Source: Leifsonia xyli subsp. cynodontis DSM 46306
GTDB lineage: Bacteria > Actinomycetota > Actinomycetes > Actinomycetales > Microbacteriaceae
DNA length: 64,000 nt
Assembly (NCBI RefSeq): GCF_000470775.1
Contig: NC_022438.1
Coordinates: forward strand, 1,550,001-1,614,000
Direction of reading: 5' to 3'
Part shown: one piece after another, positions 39,755 through 45,386 of the stretch
How positions within the stretch are numbered: position 1 is the first letter of the stretch
Layout of the letters: every line of letters starts with the position of its first letter
Made by a program: the position numbers and the translations under genes
Notes under the pieces: generated by a model
What the model saw: the letters and a program-made list of their open reading frames with translations, nothing else
The model's database searches: none
What the model was told of the DNA's origin: nothing

Positions 39755-40249
39755 TCACTCGGCGTAGGGCTGATCCGCCTTGCGTCTTCCACGCTTCGCC
39801 ACGAGCGGCAGGCTCTTCGCCGACGGGTCCTCATATGAAACCTGAAAATCCCCATCCACGTGGCCTTTGAAATGTTCTGTATGCATATTCATGCGAGCGA
39901 GGGTGGACCTTCCCCACGCATCAAGCATGTCATTGGTCCAGGTGCGGGGCTTCGGTAGCTTGCGCTGCTCGTCGACATAGGAGATTGGCGAACTGTACTC
40001 GTCAGAAGTCATAAGGAATGAGTCGATCTCCATCATGAAGGCACCGAAATCCTGGCCCAGGGCTTCAAGAACCACGGCAACTTGGTCAATGCTCATTGGG
40101 CGCACGCCGCGGATCAATTTGGAGAACTGGCTCTGGGAGACATTGCAAATGAGCGCTAATTCTTCTTGGTTGATGTCGTACCGAGCAATCAGACCGCGCA
40201 ACCGGGATGTGATCTCAATTGCATACTGAGTCGGGGAATAGTCAGCCAT
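39755..40249 (-). CDS. cI-type XRE-family phage repressor
   Basis: 164 residues with an N-terminal helix-turn-helix (about 14-70: YDINQEELALICNVSQSQFS, then KLIRGVRPMSIDQVAVVLEALG) and a C-terminal region of unknown fold ending RRKADQPYAE. It is divergent from the 86-residue HTH gene at 40327 and next to the integrase, the standard place for the lysogeny repressor. The spacer between the two carries dyads. This is the leftmost of five divergent HTH pairs. Confidence 0.82.
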   Translation of the reverse strand: MADYSPTQYAIEITSRLRGLIARYDINQEELALICNVSQSQFSKLIRGVRPMSIDQVAVVLEALGQDFGAFMMEIDSFLMTSDEYSSPISYVDEQRKLPKPRTWTNDMLDAWGRSTLARMNMHTEHFKGHVDGDFQVSYEDPSAKSLPLVAKRGRRKADQPYAE

Positions 40250-40263
40250 AGCTCCATGGTGTC

Positions 40264-40326
40264 AGATTTGAACCGAAATCTCGAAATCTATTGCTCCTAC
40301 AGTTCTCTTGAACTAATTTAGACCGT
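40264..40326 (+). promoter_or_regulatory. Divergent operator/promoter region, pair 1
   Basis: Dyad AGATTT (40264-40269) with AAATCT (40276-40281), a second AAATCT just after, and dyad AGTTC (40301-40305) with GAACT (40310-40314). Rightward promoter TTGCTC (40291-40296), 17-bp spacer, TAATTT (40314-40319), then 7 nt to the ATG at 40327, so a leaderless transcript is likely. The second dyad lies within the promoter spacer, as expected for a repressor site. Confidence 0.6.
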
Positions 40327-40587
40327 ATGAACTACGAAGCTTGGAGCAGCAAGGCCATTCGCGCCATTCGCGCCATTCGCGCCATTCTCGCCGAACGAAA
40401 CGAGTCGATCGAGAGCCTGTCCGAGAACACGGGAATAGCTCTTTCGACCTTGAAGCGGAGGCTCAAGGGAACCACTCCTTTCACTGTCGACGAAATCGGC
40501 ATGATCGCAGACTACTTCACCCTGCCGTTCACCGCGGTGCTCACGCCGATTACCGAACGCCCTCTGGCAAACCGGTACGCGGCCTAG
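40327..40587 (+). CDS. Small Cro-like HTH protein, pair 1
   Basis: 86 residues with a helix-turn-helix (ESIESLSENTGIALSTLKRR) followed by the block PFTVDEIGMIADYFTLP that recurs, diverged, in the other small HTH proteins of this region. The N-terminal segment contains AIRAIRAIRAIL, coded by a 9-bp DNA repeat. Divergent from cI and followed by an antirepressor gene, so a Cro-like role is inferred. Confidence 0.75.
   Translation: MNYEAWSSKAIRAIRAIRAILAERNESIESLSENTGIALSTLKRRLKGTTPFTVDEIGMIADYFTLPFTAVLTPITERPLANRYAA
40354..40389 (+). repeat. Four 9-bp tandem repeats inside the Cro-like gene
   Basis: GCCATTCGC three times and GCCATTCTC once, in frame, encoding Ala-Ile-Arg repeats. In-frame 9-bp units allow slippage without frameshift. 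Confidence 0.8.
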
Positions 40588-40620
40588 CGGCGATCTCTTG
40601 TGAGGCAGAGAGAAGGAAGC

Positions 40621-41397
40621 ATGACGGAGCTGGTCCGTGTCCCCTTTCGCGGCGGAGAAGTACTTGCTGTTGACATTGATGGTAAGCCATTCGTCGCGCT
40701 GCGGCCGGCGTTCGAAGTGATCGGGCTCGACCCCGACAAGCAGATCAAGAAGATACAAGCGCGTTCATGGGCCTGCACCTCCGTTACGGCCGTACAGCTC
40801 CCCGGAAGCAGCCAGCACCGGAACATAGTCGTAAGCGACGTGCGAACCTTCCTGATGGCACTGGCGGCAATCCCGGATTCTCGCGTGAAGCCTGAGGTGC
40901 GTGACCTCCTGATCGCCTATCAGGCGGAGGTAGCGGATGTTATCGAAGCGTACTGGACCAATGGTGGCGCTGTGAATCCGCGTGCTTCCCAGGAGCAGCT
41001 TTCAAGCCTGGTGTCGCTCGCGAAGGGCCAAATGGCTGTTCTGGAATTGGGGCGAAATATCCTCCCCCGTGAATGGCTGGAGGCAAAGGCGAAGATCGTT
41101 GCGGCGCGAGCCCTGGGTGAGACACCTCAGATCAGTTCTGACGACCTTCCGCTCTATGTTGAGGACTTCCTGCGTCAGCGTGGACTGGACGCTACACGAG
41201 TCAAGGCGATTCGATCCCCGTTCGGGCGGCGTCTCTCGACAAAGTACCGCGAGAAGCACGGTCGCCCGCCCGAGAAGACACCGGCGGAAGTTGGCGGCCG
41301 TCCGAGGCAGGTGAACGTGTATTACGGCCGGGATCGGCCGCTTTTCGAGGTGACGTGGGCCGAGCACTTTGCCCCAGTTTTCGAGGATGCGTCATGA
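40621..41397 (+). CDS. Phage antirepressor with P22 Ant-like N-terminal domain
   Basis: Binds and inactivates repressors in related phages. From the ATG at 40621 (AGAAGGA ribosome site) there are 258 residues. The N-terminal domain has the antirepressor pattern (VLAVDIDGKPFVALRPAFEV, then GLDPDKQIKKIQARSWACTS and VVSDVRTFLMAL), with PEVRDLLIAYQAEVADVI following. The C-terminal part carries a basic stretch near PFGRRLSTKYREKHGRPP. The stop overlaps the next gene (ATGA). Confidence 0.8.
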   Translation: MTELVRVPFRGGEVLAVDIDGKPFVALRPAFEVIGLDPDKQIKKIQARSWACTSVTAVQLPGSSQHRNIVVSDVRTFLMALAAIPDSRVKPEVRDLLIAYQAEVADVIEAYWTNGGAVNPRASQEQLSSLVSLAKGQMAVLELGRNILPREWLEAKAKIVAARALGETPQISSDDLPLYVEDFLRQRGLDATRVKAIRSPFGRRLSTKYREKHGRPPEKTPAEVGGRPRQVNVYYGRDRPLFEVTWAEHFAPVFEDAS

Positions 41398-41609
41398 CGC
41401 TTCGTATCGAGTTCGCGCCCGCGTTGATGACGCGGGAGATCGCCGCGTACTACATCGACGGCACCCTTCGAGACATCGACGACCTACGAGCAAAAGGCGA
41501 ACTGACCCCCGTCGGTGGCCAGAAACGGATCAAGTTCCGCAAGACCGACTTAGACCATTACATCGCAGCTCTTGAAGAACGCGACCTCATCAAAGAACGG
41601 TCGCACTAA
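41394..41609 (+). CDS. xis: Excisionase-like small HTH protein
   Basis: 71 residues from the ATG overlapping the antirepressor stop. It has a MerR/excisionase-like layout: MTREIAAYYIDGTLRDID helix-turn-helix, then RIKFRKTDLDHYIAALEE, the wing and following helix seen in phage Xis-like proteins. The placement with the early rightward genes supports a recombination-directionality or regulatory role. A helicase-loader or other HTH function cannot be excluded. Confidence 0.65.
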   Translation: MTLRIEFAPALMTREIAAYYIDGTLRDIDDLRAKGELTPVGGQKRIKFRKTDLDHYIAALEERDLIKERSH

Positions 41610-41728
41610 GCCACACCCGACCCGCCTCACCCCCTCACATCAGCCCCCCGGCCTGTTGGGCCGATTAAGGAAGGAGCAGCAATGCATACAGCTGACAGGC
41701 AGCGGTCTCAGTGAAGGGGCTCCAGTAG
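41610..41728 (+). other. Gap with a hairpin and a 10-codon minigene
   Basis: A small stem (CGGCC at 41649 with GGCCG at 41659) is followed by AAGGAAGGAG and ATG at 41682. The ATG opens a 10-codon frame ending TGA at 41712-41714. The ribosome site is stronger than those of most neighbours, so a leader peptide is conceivable, but a decayed gene start is equally likely. Nothing else is seen in this stretch. Confidence 0.25.
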
Positions 41729-41977
41729 TCAGTGGGGCTGATCTACTCGACGACTTGCCCTGTCCATGACTTCTTGAGGCTCTACGCCTAGAGCTTTCGA
41801 GATGTGATAGAGGGCCGGGATGGGGATTTCCCGCTGCCCGTTGAGGTATCGGAGCAGCGTTCCTTTGACCATTCCGGCGTTGTTGGCGAGTTGGTCCACG
41901 GTGAGACGTTTGGCCCCTCGTTCGGCGCGGAGTTCCGCCGCCACGGCGTCGTTGAACTCATTTCCAATGGTTACCAT
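41729..41977 (-). CDS. XRE-family HTH repressor-like protein, pair 2
   Basis: 82 residues from the ATG at 41977 (a TTG three codons earlier is possible). Clear XRE helix-turn-helix: KRLTVDQLANNAGMVKGTLLRYLNG, then IPIPALYHISKALGVEPQEVM. Divergent from the HTH gene at 42072. No ribosome site is visible, but TAGATT lies 7 nt before the ATG, which suggests a leaderless message. Confidence 0.78.
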   Translation of the reverse strand: MVTIGNEFNDAVAAELRAERGAKRLTVDQLANNAGMVKGTLLRYLNGQREIPIPALYHISKALGVEPQEVMDRASRRVDQPH

Positions 41978-42036
41978 ACGATCCAATCTAGTACACTATC
42001 GGTCTCTATTGGTAGCCAAATTGATTCTTTTCCACA

Positions 42037-42071
42037 TTGACAATCTCCAAATGGAGACCTAGGGTAGGCAC
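42037..42071 (+). promoter_or_regulatory. Leaderless promoter with operator palindrome, pair 2
   Basis: TTGACA (42037-42042), 17-bp spacer, TAGGGT (42060-42065), then 6 nt to the ATG at 42072. Inside the spacer is TCTCCA-aa-TGGAGA (42044-42057), a perfect 6-bp dyad placed to block RNA polymerase. Further left are TAGT-ac-ACTA and TTGG-tag-CCAA dyads within the same 94 bp divergent spacer. Confidence 0.7.
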
Positions 42072-42305
42072 ATGGTTACTATATCGATCACTGAAGAGGT
42101 CGCGTACAGAGTGGCCGCGATGATCACCAGACAGGGGATGAAGAAGAACTACATCGCCAAAGCGGTAGGGATCCCGCCGACCACCTTCAAACGAAAGATA
42201 GACGGCTTCACCGACTTCACCGTGTCTGAAATCGACCGCATAGCGCGTGTTCTGGGAATCGCGCCGGCAGAGTTGCTACCTCAGTCGATGAGGACGGCCG
42301 CGTGA
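42072..42305 (+). CDS. Small Cro-like HTH protein, pair 2
   Basis: 77 residues with KKNYIAKAVGIPPTTFKRKI (helix-turn-helix), then FTVSEIDRIARVLGIAPAELL, clearly related to the 40327, 42709 and 44382 products. It ends RTAA, and its coding end is GGCCGCGTGA, the same 10 bp that ends the other plus-strand partners. Convergent with the minus-strand HTH gene at 42328. Confidence 0.75.
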   Translation: MVTISITEEVAYRVAAMITRQGMKKNYIAKAVGIPPTTFKRKIDGFTDFTVSEIDRIARVLGIAPAELLPQSMRTAA

Positions 42306-42327
42306 CTGGGAAGGAACGCGTTATGAA

Positions 42328-42621
42328 TCACATCCTATTCGGTGTGTCAGTGGGCGGTGGTGCCAAGTCGCCTCTAGGGGCTGAGGCAGCTCGACGCATC
42401 AGTTCGAACGGGTTCATGTGGAGAACGTCCGCAAGTTGTCCGATGTCGTTTGTATTGAACGGCATCTCTCCGCGAAGACGTTTGTAGTAATAGTTCCGAG
42501 ACATGCCTGCTGCACCGTAGATAGCGGATGCGGTCCGCGAATCCATCCCGATAGCACGATCGATCTCCTCTGCGACTCTCCTGCTGAAATCGTTAGCTTC
42601 GCCGACTGCCCTCTTGACCAC
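42328..42621 (-). CDS. Small HTH repressor-like protein, pair 3
   Basis: 97 residues (GTG start at 42621). The helix-turn-helix is SAIYGAAGMSRNYYYKRLRG, followed by PFNTNDIGQLADVLHMNPFELM and a proline-rich tail. The tail is encoded by the 26-bp repeat 42337-42362. Divergent from 42709. The GTG lies 6 nt from a TACTAT -10 box, so it is probably leaderless. Confidence 0.75.
   Translation of the reverse strand: MVKRAVGEANDFSRRVAEEIDRAIGMDSRTASAIYGAAGMSRNYYYKRLRGEMPFNTNDIGQLADVLHMNPFELMRRAASAPRGDLAPPPTDTPNRM
42337..42362. repeat. 26-bp module-boundary repeat, copy A (copy C at 44001-44026)
   Basis: The sequence beginning ATTCGGTGTGTCAGTGGGCG and ending GTGGTG is identical at 42337-42362 and 44001-44026, and diverged at 42992-43017. 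Each copy lies just after the shared GGCCGCGTGA end of a plus-strand HTH gene and covers the 3' end of the facing minus-strand gene. It therefore marks the joint between neighbouring modules. Confidence 0.75.
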
Positions 42622-42636
42622 GGGTACATAGTACCC
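42622..42636 (-). promoter_or_regulatory. Operator palindrome over the leftward promoter, pair 3
   Basis: GGGTAC-ata-GTACCC, a perfect 15-bp dyad that begins at the base next to the GTG start of the 42328-42621 gene. Read leftward it contains TACTAT (42633-42628), then 6 nt to the GTG, so the operator, -10 box and start codon are superimposed. Confidence 0.65.
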
Positions 42637-42673
42637 ATCTGAGGGAAGATTACAAAATTTGTATCCAACTAGG

Positions 42674-42708
42674 TTGCATTATTGGCCCCGACTAGGTACT
42701 CTCATCGC
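42674..42708 (+). promoter_or_regulatory. Leaderless rightward promoter, pair 3
   Basis: TTGCAT (42674-42679), 17-bp spacer, TACTCT (42697-42702), then 6 nt to the ATG at 42709. A direct repeat ACTAGGT occurs at 42668-42674 and 42691-42697, overlapping the -35 and -10 boxes, and is a candidate operator. Confidence 0.65.
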
Positions 42709-42987
42709 ATGGAACCGGACATTACAGAGCAGATTACGCGGGCAGTCAAAGCCGAGTTAGCCCGTCGTGACCTCGATGGTGTGGATCTTGTCCCAGTGCT
42801 CGGGATGGGGAGGAACGCCGTGTACTCGAGGCTCCGACACGAGCGAGCTTTCGACATGGCTGAGCTTTCGAAGATCACGGTTTTCATGGGAATAACGATG
42901 AATGATCTGCTCGATTCCGCCCAGTACGGACTCCGGATCGCGGAGCGTGCGACGGGAGAGTACGTGCGGACGGAGATGGCCGCGTGA
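42709..42987 (+). CDS. Small Cro-like HTH protein, pair 3
   Basis: 92 residues. Helix-turn-helix region around LDGVDLVPVLGMGRNAVYSR, then FDMAELSKITVFMGITMNDLL. The last 14 residues, ERATGEYVRTEMAA, are identical to the end of the 43646 product, and the DNA identity continues past the stop, indicating recombination. The start is fixed by the promoter 6 nt upstream. Confidence 0.75.
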   Translation: MEPDITEQITRAVKAELARRDLDGVDLVPVLGMGRNAVYSRLRHERAFDMAELSKITVFMGITMNDLLDSAQYGLRIAERATGEYVRTEMAA

Positions 42988-43019
42988 TCCCGTTTGGTGT
43001 TTCAGCGAGCGGCGGCGTG
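42940..43019 (+). repeat. 80-bp direct repeat, copy 1 (copy 2 at 43949-44028)
   Basis: The 3' end of the pair-3 plus gene and the following noncoding DNA match 43949-44028 at about 72 of 80 positions, the first 53 with a single mismatch. The copies are 1009 bp apart and enclose exactly one module (43002-44028). This is the size expected for gain or loss of a module by homologous recombination. Confidence 0.8.
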
Positions 43020-43166
43020 TCTTGTTTCGGCCGCGAATCTCTCCTCGGCTCGTGCCACCACGACGTGAGGGTCGATTCCGAAGCTCTCGCAGACCCTATA
43101 GGCGATGGGGAGTTCCCTCGGATTAGTCAGGGTTGCCTGCGGGGACTTGTCCGATTGGTCCGGTTA
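43002..43166 (-). pseudogene. Decayed C-terminal fragment of a minus-strand HTH gene
   Basis: A stop-to-stop frame with no start codon reads LPIAYRVCESFGIDPHVVVA, then RAEERFAAETRHAAAR, the typical tail of a small phage HTH protein. Its stop lies in the module-boundary repeat, at the same relative place as the stop of the 44011 gene. It overlaps the end of the 43123 gene in another frame. I infer that the N-terminal part of an older repressor was replaced. Confidence 0.45.
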
Positions 43167-43500
43167 GATTGGGGTGGTTATGCTCGGCGGCGCGAACGCG
43201 CCGCAGGATTTCCTCAGCGAGTTCGCGGTCACTCGCCTTCTCGATGCCTGCGAGGGTGGCCATGTTGGATGCCTCATCGGCGGTTATGAACCCCGCGGCA
43301 ACGAACGCCTGAAGCAGACTGCCACCATAAGCGCGCGTGATCGACACTACGGCTTGGACCTTCAGCTCTCCTTTTAGCTGACGAGTAAGCGTACTTGGTT
43401 CGATTTGGGCGCGTTGAGCAATCGTGCGGTAGCTGGCGTTGTTGGTAAGTCGCTTCAGGTACTCGTCGAAGGTTTCATCCACGATTCCATTTTGATGCAT
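43123..43500 (-). CDS. HTH repressor-like protein, pair 4
   Basis: 125 residues from the ATG at 43500. A GTG at 43482 is equally plausible because it lies 6 nt from CAAAAT with TTGACA 18 bp further up. Helix-turn-helix: ASYRTIAQRAQIEPSTLTRQ, then a long C-terminal part with an acidic helix (KASDRELAEEILRRVRAAE). Divergent from 43646. Confidence 0.7.
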   Translation of the reverse strand: MHQNGIVDETFDEYLKRLTNNASYRTIAQRAQIEPSTLTRQLKGELKVQAVVSITRAYGGSLLQAFVAAGFITADEASNMATLAGIEKASDRELAEEILRRVRAAEHNHPNLTGPIGQVPAGNPD

Positions 43501-43618
43501 GTTTGCATCATCTGTCAACCGGATCGCCCAGTGATCTGGAGGTGATGCTGTGCGGAATCGCATCATCTAGATTATTACCATTGCAATTTTGTACCAAACT
43601 GGTGCATACTCGCATCAT
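43494..43618. promoter_or_regulatory. Operator repeats in the divergent spacer, pair 4
   Basis: Dyad GATGCA-tgtt-TGCATC (43494-43509) and three copies of GCATCAT at 43505-43511, 43560-43566 and 43612-43618. ACCA-aac-TGGT lies within the rightward promoter. Rightward promoter candidate: TTGCAA near 43581, 18-bp spacer, CATACT ending near 43610. Different sites from those of the other pairs, so each pair should recognise its own DNA. Confidence 0.55.
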
Positions 43619-43645
43619 TCAAGTTTGTGAAGAGGGGGTGCCAGG

Positions 43646-43996
43646 ATGGCATCGAGAGTACGGATCAAGCCGGGACTGCTCAAGCGGCTTCGCGATATTA
43701 GGGAGATCCCAAGCGAGGATCACCAGGCCCGCTTGATGGGGTTCGACCGCACAACGCTTCGCCGTATCGACGCCGGTGGTGTCCCGTCCGCCGCATTCAT
43801 GGCAGCCATGTGGGAAACCTTCGGCCTCGGTCTCGGCGAGGCATTCGAGTTCGTCGAGAACGAGTCGCTGTGCAAAACAGAGCGGGACGTTGAGACCGGG
43901 ATGGTAGCTACTGAGCTGGGGATGACGGCATCCGAGATCGTGGCGCGGGCGGAGCGCGCGACGGGAGAGTACGTGCGGACGGAGATGGCCGCGTGA
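43646..43996 (+). CDS. HTH protein, pair 4 (chimeric C-terminus)
   Basis: 116 residues preceded by GAGGGGG. The N-terminal half (LLKRLRDIREIPSEDHQARL, then MGFDRTTLRRIDAGG) is a helix-turn-helix. The C-terminal half ends SEIVARAERATGEYVRTEMAA-like sequence, identical in its last 14 residues to the 42709 product. The N-terminal part differs from the other plus-strand partners, so this looks like a different repressor family captured onto a shared tail. Confidence 0.7.
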   Translation: MASRVRIKPGLLKRLRDIREIPSEDHQARLMGFDRTTLRRIDAGGVPSAAFMAAMWETFGLGLGEAFEFVENESLCKTERDVETGMVATELGMTASEIVARAERATGEYVRTEMAA

Positions 43997-44028
43997 TCCC
44001 ATTCGGTGTGTCAGTGGGCGGTGGTGTT
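43949..44028 (+). repeat. 80-bp direct repeat, copy 2
   Basis: Counterpart of 42940-43019. It covers the end of the 43646 gene, the stop and the joint sequence that also encodes the end of the 44011 gene on the other strand. Confidence 0.8.
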
Positions 44029-44331
44029 CCATTCATCGGAAGCGGCGAGAGCATGGTCGGCTCGCGCGTCTCGAACGAACTGATAGGGACTCACGTTGAA
44101 GACTTCCGCAGCGATCGCTATGTCATTGGTGTTCATCGCTACCTCGCCGGCGATGATCGATGCCCAGTAACCCTTACCGCGGTCTGTGCGTGCGGCGAGC
44201 CACCGTCCGGACGAATCGCCTCCGGCGCGCAGCACCAGGAGCTCGAGGTGTTCACTGAGTTCACGGGCGAAGGCGCCGGCGGGTCGGTTCACGCTTGCGG
44301 ACACAGCATCAGAGTACACAAGTGTGGGCAT
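44011..44331 (-). CDS. Small HTH repressor-like protein, pair 5
   Basis: 106 residues from the ATG at 44331, or 97 from a GTG at 44304 that lies 6 nt from TACTCT with CTTACA 17 bp further up. The region DSSGRWLAARTDRGKGYWAS followed by AMNTNDIAIAAEVFNVSPYQFV matches the pattern of the 42328 product (NTNDI shared). Divergent from 44382; its stop is in the module-boundary repeat. Confidence 0.7.
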   Translation of the reverse strand: MPTLVYSDAVSASVNRPAGAFARELSEHLELLVLRAGGDSSGRWLAARTDRGKGYWASIIAGEVAMNTNDIAIAAEVFNVSPYQFVRDARADHALAASDEWNTTAH

Positions 44332-44346
44332 GTTGTAAGAACCGAC

Positions 44347-44400
44347 TTGACACTGACCACAACTATGGACATCATGGGGGTATGACCACAGTTATGGACA
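44347..44400 (+). promoter_or_regulatory. Leaderless promoter and operator direct repeat, pair 5
   Basis: TTGACA (44347-44352), 17-bp spacer, CATCAT (44370-44375), then 6 nt to the ATG at 44382. ACCACAACTATGGACA (44356-44371) recurs as ACCACAGTTATGGACA (44385-44400), one copy in the promoter and one over the first codons, with 29 bp between equivalent positions. An ACAC-aa-GTGT dyad lies near 44317-44326. Confidence 0.65.
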
Positions 44401-44654
44401 CATATAGCTCCACTATTGCCGGAGCGGTTCGGGCCGTGCTTGGTCACTCGAAGAAGAGCATCTCCGGGCTGGCGATGTTCCTCGACTTGAGCCGAGAGAC
44501 AGCATCGTCTCGCGTAAACGGGTCGTCGGTGTTCAACGTCAACGAACTGGAGATGACGGCGCGTTTTCTCGGAATCACCGTTGACGACCTGAATGAGCTC
44601 GCCGATCTGTTCCACCGCATTGAATGCCGCAATGAGAAGAGGGTGGCCGCGTGA
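44382..44654 (+). CDS. Small Cro-like HTH protein, pair 5
   Basis: 90 residues: KKSISGLAMFLDLSRETASS helix-turn-helix, then FNVNELEMTARFLGITVDDLN, the same family as the 40327, 42072 and 42709 products. It ends RVAA with the coding end GGCCGCGTGA shared by the other modules. The start is fixed by the promoter 6 nt upstream. Confidence 0.75.
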   Translation: MTTVMDTYSSTIAGAVRAVLGHSKKSISGLAMFLDLSRETASSRVNGSSVFNVNELEMTARFLGITVDDLNELADLFHRIECRNEKRVAA

Positions 44655-44668
44655 GTGTCGTGGTGGGG

Positions 44669-45286
44669 TCAGTTGACGTCGATGTGGAGTTCGCGGGTGT
44701 GTGGGAGGCCGAGGCTGCTCTTGCAGCGGACGGTGACTTTCAGGCTGGTGTGGAAACCGCTGCCGAAATAGGTGAAGCCGGCGTTGCGGAGTTGCTCGCG
44801 GGCGGCGAGCTGCTCGGCGGCGTGCCTCGAACGTTGATCCGGGATCTGCGGAAGCGGGACGCTGATCTGCTCGCCGGGAGGGATGTCGTGGTGCCCGTCG
44901 ACACGGTTGTGAAGATCGTTACCCGCAACAGTGACGGACGGTTCCAGAGCCGGGTGGCTGCCCGTGTTCTTGAGGGTGAGGACAGCTTTCTCTTCGTCCC
45001 ATTGGGGATCCCAATCTACGAACCAGTCCTCTTCCTGCTGCGCCACACTGCGCCCGGTGATCGTGTTCGCCTGCTCGCTGAGCTGGTTCGCGTGTTCGGC
45101 GATGTCGTTCGCTTTGCGCGCCTCCCCGAGAGCGTCCACGGCAATGCGGTTCGCGGTCTCGGCTTTCTCGTCGGCCTCCTTCGCACGGCGGTTGCCCTTC
45201 ACACCGAAAACCACACCCGTCACACCAGCCATGAGAGCGACGACGACACCGGCCCAGGCTGCGATGTCACCAAACCCGACCGTCAT
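44669..45286 (-). CDS. Membrane-anchored coiled-coil protein of unknown function
   Basis: 205 residues: one N-terminal membrane segment (about 8-29, AAWAGVVVALMAGVTGVVFG), a basic stop (KGNRRAKE), a coiled coil (about 34-80) and a beta-rich C-terminal domain (about 88-205) with WFVDWDPQWDEEKAVLTLKN. No family recognised. It is a lone leftward gene at the end of the HTH array. TAGGCT lies 6 nt before the ATG, so it is probably leaderless and expressed separately from the lytic operon, as lysogenic-conversion or superinfection-exclusion genes are. Confidence 0.7.
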   Translation of the reverse strand: MTVGFGDIAAWAGVVVALMAGVTGVVFGVKGNRRAKEADEKAETANRIAVDALGEARKANDIAEHANQLSEQANTITGRSVAQQEEDWFVDWDPQWDEEKAVLTLKNTGSHPALEPSVTVAGNDLHNRVDGHHDIPPGEQISVPLPQIPDQRSRHAAEQLAAREQLRNAGFTYFGSGFHTSLKVTVRCKSSLGLPHTRELHIDVN

Positions 45287-45338
45287 CCAGGCAGCCTATC
45301 TACTCGCCCCGCTCCCACCAGATAACCCCCACCAAGAA

Positions 45339-45368
45339 GAGACGCCCCGGTGGCACCCAGGGCGTCTC
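45339..45368 (+). terminator. Hairpin before the second antirepressor gene
   Basis: GAGACGCCC (45339-45347) pairs with GGGCGTCTC (45360-45368), a 9-bp stem with a 12-nt loop, ending 18 bp before the ATG at 45387. No T tract. It may be a terminator for the array transcript or an attenuator of the antirepressor. Confidence 0.5.
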
Positions 45369-45386
45369 AGGAAGGAACGAAGTCCT

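Noticed and set aside
40262..40275. T-arm-like GGTTCAAATC on the minus strand, suggesting a tRNA or attachment site
   Set aside because: No acceptor, D-arm or anticodon arm can be folded around it; it lies in the divergent repressor operator as part of a dyad.
40354..40389. CRISPR-like repeat
   Set aside because: Units are 9 bp, contiguous and in frame within a coding sequence, with no spacers; a simple tandem repeat. No CRISPR array was seen anywhere in the window.
42984..43289. Plus-strand frames beginning MIPFGVS at 42984 and 43993
   Set aside because: They look like a repeated gene start (GTGA overlap, FGVSxGGG) but run antisense through HTH genes and lose similarity at once. They are explained as the module-boundary repeat.
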